A stretch of 10,306 nt of DNA, taken from NCBI GenBank assembly GCA_028709565.1, contig JAQVWU010000071.1:1-10306 (forward strand). The letters are read 5' to 3'. Position numbers and translations under genes: made by a program. The stretch is from Eubacteriales bacterium (lineage in GTDB: Bacteria; Bacillota; Clostridia; Oscillospirales; CAG-272). Shown in pieces: positions 6,569-10,306 of this stretch. The notes beneath the pieces were generated by a model. That model worked only from the letters and a program-made list of their open reading frames with translations. It made no database searches and was not told where the DNA came from. The stretch's first letter is position 1, and every line of letters starts with the position of its first letter.

Positions 6569-8203
6569 TCAGCCTCCGTTCTCTGTTATTCGTTTGATAT
6601 TGGAGCGGAATTTCAACAAAGCTCCCGGCGAGGTATAAAGCCTTTCTTTAACCCAGCATCCGACGATGCCTTTTTCTCCCGATTGATGCACCATTTCCTC
6701 CCCAAGTCGTAATAAAACGCCTTTAACGGTATCCTTCCATCTTTGTTCCGCCGTGTCTATGTCCGTTTTTTGAGGATCAATATCGGCAAGCCATTTTCGA
6801 AAAGGCATGTCCAACAGGAAGTAGGACTCGGCTTTTGCAGCCGTGCCGGCACCGTCTCCGGCTTTATGATATAAACTGTCGCTGTCCCCGCAGGCTTTAG
6901 CCAAATCGGCAGCGAGATAAGATATTTGCCTGATGCAATTGTCGGTCATTTGCAGAATGTTGTTTATTCGGGTTACCCAGTCGGAACCGAGCTTTGAGAA
7001 TAAACCGGTATTTATTGAGAGTGTGTCTGACGTCATCGCCTCAACTTTCGCGTCCATCGCGCCATAATGAAATCCTGCGGAACACAACTGTATTATTTCG
7101 TCGGATATCAGTTTGTTTTCTCTGAGCAGAGCAACCCACTGGATGACACCCGGGGTCAAATTGTTTTCATTTTGGCTGTTTGTTGCCTGGGGCAGAATTG
7201 CGCCGAGGTCACGCCACAGGCTTCGCTCCTTTTGATGTCTGTTGGGAATAAATTGATCTTTGTTTTCGCCCTGTGTGCTTTTATGCCATCCCGTCATTTG
7301 TTCAATAAACATATTTGCCGTTTGGAAGACATCGCCATAGGAATACAAAACACCCGTTACCAAAGAAGGGTCATTCCCGTTTTTTTCACCGGTGAATAAT
7401 CGTGCCCGGCGTGACTGCCATGTCAGCAACTCGCAATAACCGGCCGGACGGCGTTCAGCTTTCTTCGGGGTTTGCGGTTCATTTTGCTCCCATATTGGCG
7501 AGCCGTATGGCAAAGGACTGCCATCGGAGTCAAGCAGAACCAGATTCAACATAAGTGTTTCAAACAATGTGCGTGATGAAGGAAATACCGCGCCGATTTT
7601 TCCCAGCCATCCCGTTCCGCCGCCATTTGGGCTTCCCCCGATAACAGACGCCTTCTTACCCGCATAATCCCATGCCTGCATTGAGATTAACCATCGCGCA
7701 GCTTCGGCATAAGTCAAGGTCTCTGCATATTTCCCGCTTCTCAAAGTGATAAAACGCCGCTCCGCCCTGCTCGGAACATCGGATATAATCTGTGCAACCG
7801 GATTCTGCTTTCCGTTTGCCGTATGTAACGAAGCCACCTGATAAAACGACCGCTCCGGATGAAAAAGATAAAAACAATCTTCATAAAGACATAAACGCAT
7901 TTTAATCTGTTCATACGGAAAACGCTTAAGATTCCACAGGTCTTTCCAGCGCAGCAGTGCTTCAGGCGCTGTCTTGATGGCTTTGCGGCTGCCCTGTGCG
8001 TCAACTCTGGTAAAGGTTGCGTAAAGCGCTGCCAGCAACAGCCTCAGAATAGCCGCGTCCTGAGTTGGCAGTTCCCCCGCAAGTCTCGAAAATTCATGAG
8101 CGCGTTCCAGAGCTGTCAAAAGCGATACCTCTTCTGTTTCCCCTTTTAGATTAAGCACCAAAACCCACGGCTCATAAAGTAGGTTAAATTCTTTCTCCTG
8201 CAT
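6569..8203 (-). CDS. cse1: Cse1 (CasA, Cas8e), Cascade large subunit that recognises the PAM
   Basis: Cse1 reads the PAM, starts R-loop formation and recruits Cas3. The frame is open to an ATG at 8296, but I choose 8203 (544 aa). There the protein starts MQEKEFNLLYEPWV, the normal family N-terminus, behind GGGGG at six bases. The extra 31 residues of the longer version lie in cas3 coding DNA and resemble nothing. An ATG at 8209 is a near alternative. Conserved stretches include GELPTQDAAILRLLLAALYA near residue 43, and the WISMQAWDYAGKK then GGSPNGGGTGWLG region. The gene overlaps the cas3 3' end by 20 nt, so it was built for coupled expression with cas3. With cas3 broken, its Cas3-docking role may be unused. 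Confidence 0.94.
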   Translation of the reverse strand: MQEKEFNLLYEPWVLVLNLKGETEEVSLLTALERAHEFSRLAGELPTQDAAILRLLLAALYATFTRVDAQGSRKAIKTAPEALLRWKDLWNLKRFPYEQIKMRLCLYEDCFYLFHPERSFYQVASLHTANGKQNPVAQIISDVPSRAERRFITLRSGKYAETLTYAEAARWLISMQAWDYAGKKASVIGGSPNGGGTGWLGKIGAVFPSSRTLFETLMLNLVLLDSDGSPLPYGSPIWEQNEPQTPKKAERRPAGYCELLTWQSRRARLFTGEKNGNDPSLVTGVLYSYGDVFQTANMFIEQMTGWHKSTQGENKDQFIPNRHQKERSLWRDLGAILPQATNSQNENNLTPGVIQWVALLRENKLISDEIIQLCSAGFHYGAMDAKVEAMTSDTLSINTGLFSKLGSDWVTRINNILQMTDNCIRQISYLAADLAKACGDSDSLYHKAGDGAGTAAKAESYFLLDMPFRKWLADIDPQKTDIDTAEQRWKDTVKGVLLRLGEEMVHQSGEKGIVGCWVKERLYTSPGALLKFRSNIKRITENGG

Positions 8204-9902
8204 CCTCATCCCCCTTATCGTTTTTATTTGAAAACATGCCGTAATATTGATCGTACCGCAATTGATAACCGCAAAGATCCGCACAATATTGTTCATCGAG
8301 CACCAGAAACAGTTCCCCTTTTAGCCAGGACGATTGCTGCCACACCCTCAGTTCCTTTAACGATAATTTCTCCAGTTCACCGATGGTGTTATCCATATTC
8401 CGGCAGAGTTCATGAGGAAGCTGTATACTGCATGCTGCCATTTCGCGTGCAAGTTCCGCCGCCGGCGGTGTATCCGTAGATATTTTTCTTTCTTTATATT
8501 GTTCATATTGGTCATATTGGTCTGAATGTTTGCCGGACCGGGGCAGCATATAATATGCGTTATGCCGCCGCTGCACGACAATAACCTCCAATGAATTCTC
8601 TACATCACGTACCGTGGCTTCGCCGCGTTTGCCGGACGGATCATCTGATATTTTTCTGTCCAGCCAGCCCACCAGATTACCCGTTCCTACATTCGGATTA
8701 TATATTTGAAAATCCTGTGCCTTAACTTCTTTTTCCGAAATTCGTTTTTCATGCAGTTTTTTAGCTTCGTCATATTCGTCCTGTATTTCCGGTGAAAAAC
8801 ATAATTCCCCGGTGCCATATACCTGTTGTACCAATTGCGGAATATCATCCGGCAGTGTAATTTGATCAGGCAGCCGCGCCCGGGTATTCATCAGAAGATA
8901 TTTACCGTAAATAATTTCGGCGCCCCGGTCGAATCCGCTGTCATTCATGCCCAGAATGAAACACCTGGGCGCCTTCAGTTTAACCGGTCTGCTGCGCCGA
9001 TGTCTGTGCAAACGCCCGATACGCTGAATAAGCAGGTCCATAGGACAAATATCAGATATCAAAACATCAAAATCCAAATCACAGCTTTGCTCGAATATTT
9101 GTGTTCCGACGGCAATATATCTATACGGGCATTCACCGCCGACACTCAGCTTTTCATAGAGTTCTTTTTCTTTCTGCGCACGATCCGCGGCAATGAACCT
9201 TGAATGCAGAAGCAGGATACATTCATTTCCGAATATTTGGCTGAGATTGTACGCAATTTGCTGCGCGCGTTTAACCGTATTGACAATTATGCCGGCGCAG
9301 CCGCCCTCCGAAAGCAAATGTTCCAAAACGGATACAATCCGTTCATCTTCAGGCAAGATATCCAACTTAACTTTAATTGACCGCTGTTTGCCGCCGATTT
9401 TCTCCCGGAATATTTTGCCGCCGTCGGTGTATGTTATAATCGGATAATCATGAGTGTTTGCCCAGGAAGGCAACGGGGGTGCCTGTGCCATTTCCCTGTC
9501 AAACAACGGGTCATATTCCGGTTCAGGCGCGCTATTTAAATATGCTTCAATGAGCTGCATTCTTTTACTGCCCGGCAACGTTGCGGAAAGCACAATCACC
9601 GGCACTTCATATGCGCCCAGCCAGTTTAAAACTTTATACAAATACCGGTTCATATAGGCGTCATACGCATGGCACTCATCCAATATCACCACTTTGTTCA
9701 CCAGACCCAAATGACGCAATACCAAATGTTTTTGCTTGAGCCCTGCCATCAATACCTGATCTATGGTTCCGATCACAAAGTCAGACAAAATACCTTTCTT
9801 CCGGCCGGAAAACCATTCATGTACAATAATGGCATCGTCGCCGGTTTCCTCCTCTTCCGTGCCGCCGACCCGGAATCGGACTGTTTCATTTGTCGCGTTG
9901 TA
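8184..9902 (-). pseudogene. cas3: cas3 remnant: helicase from the DECH box onward, HD nuclease and Walker A lost
   Basis: Cas3 is the nuclease-helicase that Cascade recruits to destroy targeted DNA. Numbering from the first usable codon, TTG at 9788 (534 aa), the frame holds GTIDQ (7-11), motif II DECH (37-40), motif III SAT (68-70), a motif IV-like IIVNTVKRAQ (167-176), motif V around GTQIFEQSCDLDFD (228-241), motif VI QRIGRLHRH (255-263), and the C-terminal domain. Cas3-like residues also run upstream in frame (GGTEEEETGDDA, VHEWFSGRKKG) to about 9890-9900, but no ATG, GTG or TTG occurs there before a TGA at 9951-9953. About 400 N-terminal residues expected from E. coli Cas3 (888 aa) are missing, including the HD domain and Walker A (GxGKT). 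They are in no frame of the window. The rest is free of frameshifts, suggesting a recent loss. The exact breakpoint is uncertain. Confidence 0.9.
8497..8523 (-). repeat. Three 9-bp tandem repeats in the cas3 C-terminal linker
   Basis: On the minus strand the unit GACCAATAT occurs twice and a variant GAACAATAT once, encoding DQYDQYEQY. It lies between the helicase core and the C-terminal domain, probably in a flexible linker. Copy number changes here would stay in frame. Confidence 0.6.
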
Positions 9903-9999
9903 AACAATTTTATTATATTTTATACTATTTTGCGGAATTATCTGCCACAGTCAGGCTTTGTTTTTTATGATTTGTCTTATCTCTTTAACATACATCGTG
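9903..9999. other. AT-rich intergenic DNA at the cas3 break
   Basis: Base composition turns sharply AT-rich just upstream of the last cas3-like codons. No insertion sequence end, target-site duplication or CRISPR repeat is visible. A TATAAT lies on the minus strand at 9912-9917 but has no good -35 at the right distance. A T-run near 9958-9966 has only a very short stem before it and is not a convincing terminator. Confidence 0.5.
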
Positions 10000-10028
10000 T
10001 TGACTGTTTTTCTTTTTGCGAATATAAT
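10000..10028 (+). promoter_or_regulatory. Strong sigma-70/sigma-A-type promoter for the rightmost gene
   Basis: The -35 element TTGACT (10000-10005) and a perfect -10 TATAAT (10023-10028) are separated by exactly 17 bp. Transcription would start near 10035, leaving an untranslated leader of about 65 nt before the ATG at 10102. The promoter points away from the cas operon. Confidence 0.75.
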
Positions 10029-10083
10029 AATAATATAACGGAATATAAGCAAATCCGGATAAATCAAATTAAATCCAATCAAA

Positions 10084-10089
10084 AGGAAG
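10084..10089 (+). promoter_or_regulatory. Ribosome binding site for the gene at 10102
   Basis: AGGAAG lies 12 bases before the ATG. The motif is reasonable but the spacing is longer than optimal. A nearby GAAG at 10094-10097 is closer and could contribute. Confidence 0.45.
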
Positions 10090-10101
10090 TTACGAAGTTA
10101 C

Positions 10102-10306
10102 ATGGAGCAAAAAATTGCACTGCCCGACATAAATCTGCTGACCGTATGGGATGATGACGCGGGCGTTGAATATTGCGGCAGCCATCAGGAATGGTATGCC
10201 GACGAATGGCAGCGGCTTTCCGGGTGCGGTCCGTCGGTCGCCGCAAATATCTTTTTTTACCGGCGCCGGAAATCACAGGACCCGCCGGAGCGCGCATTGA
10301 AAAAGG
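10102..10306 (+). CDS. Conserved hypothetical protein, 5' part, possibly papain/C39-like
   Basis: The open frame starts at ATG 10102 and runs off the window, showing 68 residues. It begins MEQKIALPDINLLTVWDDD and includes HQEWYADEWQRLSGCGPSVA (about 28-47). The SGCGPSVAAN motif (about 40-49) resembles the CGP(T/S) catalytic-cysteine motif of C39-like and other papain-fold cysteine peptidases, with C42 as the candidate nucleophile. The histidine and the rest of the fold are out of view, so this is tentative. From memory the EWQRLSGCGP pattern occurs in uncharacterised proteins of anaerobic Firmicutes, but I cannot name a family. It has its own promoter and is divergent from the cas genes, so it is probably not part of the CRISPR operon. 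Codon use is typical of a real gene. Confidence 0.75.
   Translation, partial: MEQKIALPDINLLTVWDDDAGVEYCGSHQEWYADEWQRLSGCGPSVAANIFFYRRRKSQDPPERALKK

Noticed and set aside
8204..8296. Longer cse1 start at 8296
   Set aside because: The extra 31 residues are out-of-frame cas3 sequence with no similarity to the Cse1 N-terminus. The start at 8203 has a good ribosome binding site.
8184..9902. A natural split system with separate Cas3' helicase and Cas3'' HD nuclease
   Set aside because: A working Cas3' would keep Walker A. Here the frame starts after motif I, so truncation is the simpler reading.
9912..9940. Minus-strand promoter for the truncated cas operon
   Set aside because: A TATAAT is present but no recognisable -35 lies at 16-18 bp. 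In such AT-rich DNA a chance -10 is expected, so I did not list it as a feature.
9942..9967. Possible rho-independent terminator before the T-run
   Set aside because: The only stem is about three base pairs (GCC with GGC), too weak to call.
9669..10154. Plus-strand 161-codon open frame across the cas3 5' end and intergenic DNA
   Set aside because: Its first part is antisense to well-supported cas3 helicase codons and the rest is AT-rich, low-complexity translation with no recognisable domain. It also overlaps the promoter and start of the gene at 10102.
10079..10297. Minus-strand 72-codon open frame at the right edge, considered as a missing piece of cas3
   Set aside because: It has no HD or Walker A motif and is rich in Arg and Pro, as expected of an antisense shadow of the plus-strand gene.

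Overview
The window holds a type I-E CRISPR-Cas locus, read almost entirely from right to left (minus strand). The organism is probably a Gram-positive of the Firmicutes (Clostridia or Negativicutes grade). This rests on strong GGAGG-type ribosome binding sites, a canonical sigma-A-like promoter, AT-rich spacers around moderate-GC genes, and a Cas2-DnaQ fusion and GTGATCC-type repeat like those of Firmicutes I-E systems. The taxonomic guess is an inference.

Layout from left to right. Positions 1-487 hold no gene. They contain an AT-rich stretch and nine TGTGACA-like boxes, grouped in direct-repeat pairs or triplets of alternating orientation. Positions 488-1553 are a CRISPR array of 18 repeats and 17 spacers, transcribed leftward. 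Its degenerate last repeat lies at the left end. Only 30 bp separate the array from the stop codon of cas2-dnaQ, so the leader must overlap that gene. The minus-strand operon follows, in transcription order from the right: truncated cas3, cse1 (cas8e), cse2 (cas11), cas7e, cas5e, cas6e, cas1, and cas2 fused to a DEDDh (DnaQ-like) exonuclease. Junctions are tight, with overlaps or gaps of 2-4 nt. Two refined starts (cas1 at 3493, cse1 at 8203) fit translational coupling better than the longest open frames.

How the parts work together. Cas1 and Cas2-DnaQ would trim and integrate spacers. Cas6e cuts the pre-crRNA at the repeat hairpin. Cse1, Cse2, Cas7e, Cas5e and Cas6e form Cascade. The destruction step looks broken: the cas3 frame starts just before the DECH box and lacks the HD nuclease domain and the Walker A motif, and no ATG, GTG or TTG precedes position 9788 in frame. 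Upstream of the break the DNA turns AT-rich. A divergent plus-strand gene, which runs off the window, starts at 10102 behind a near-perfect promoter. The locus therefore appears to be acquisition- and surveillance-capable but effector-less, unless Cas3 is supplied from elsewhere.

The points most worth checking are the cas3 truncation, the Cas2-DnaQ fusion, the strictly pyrimidine but unfixed 29th repeat base, the very short leader, and the TGTGACA box cluster.
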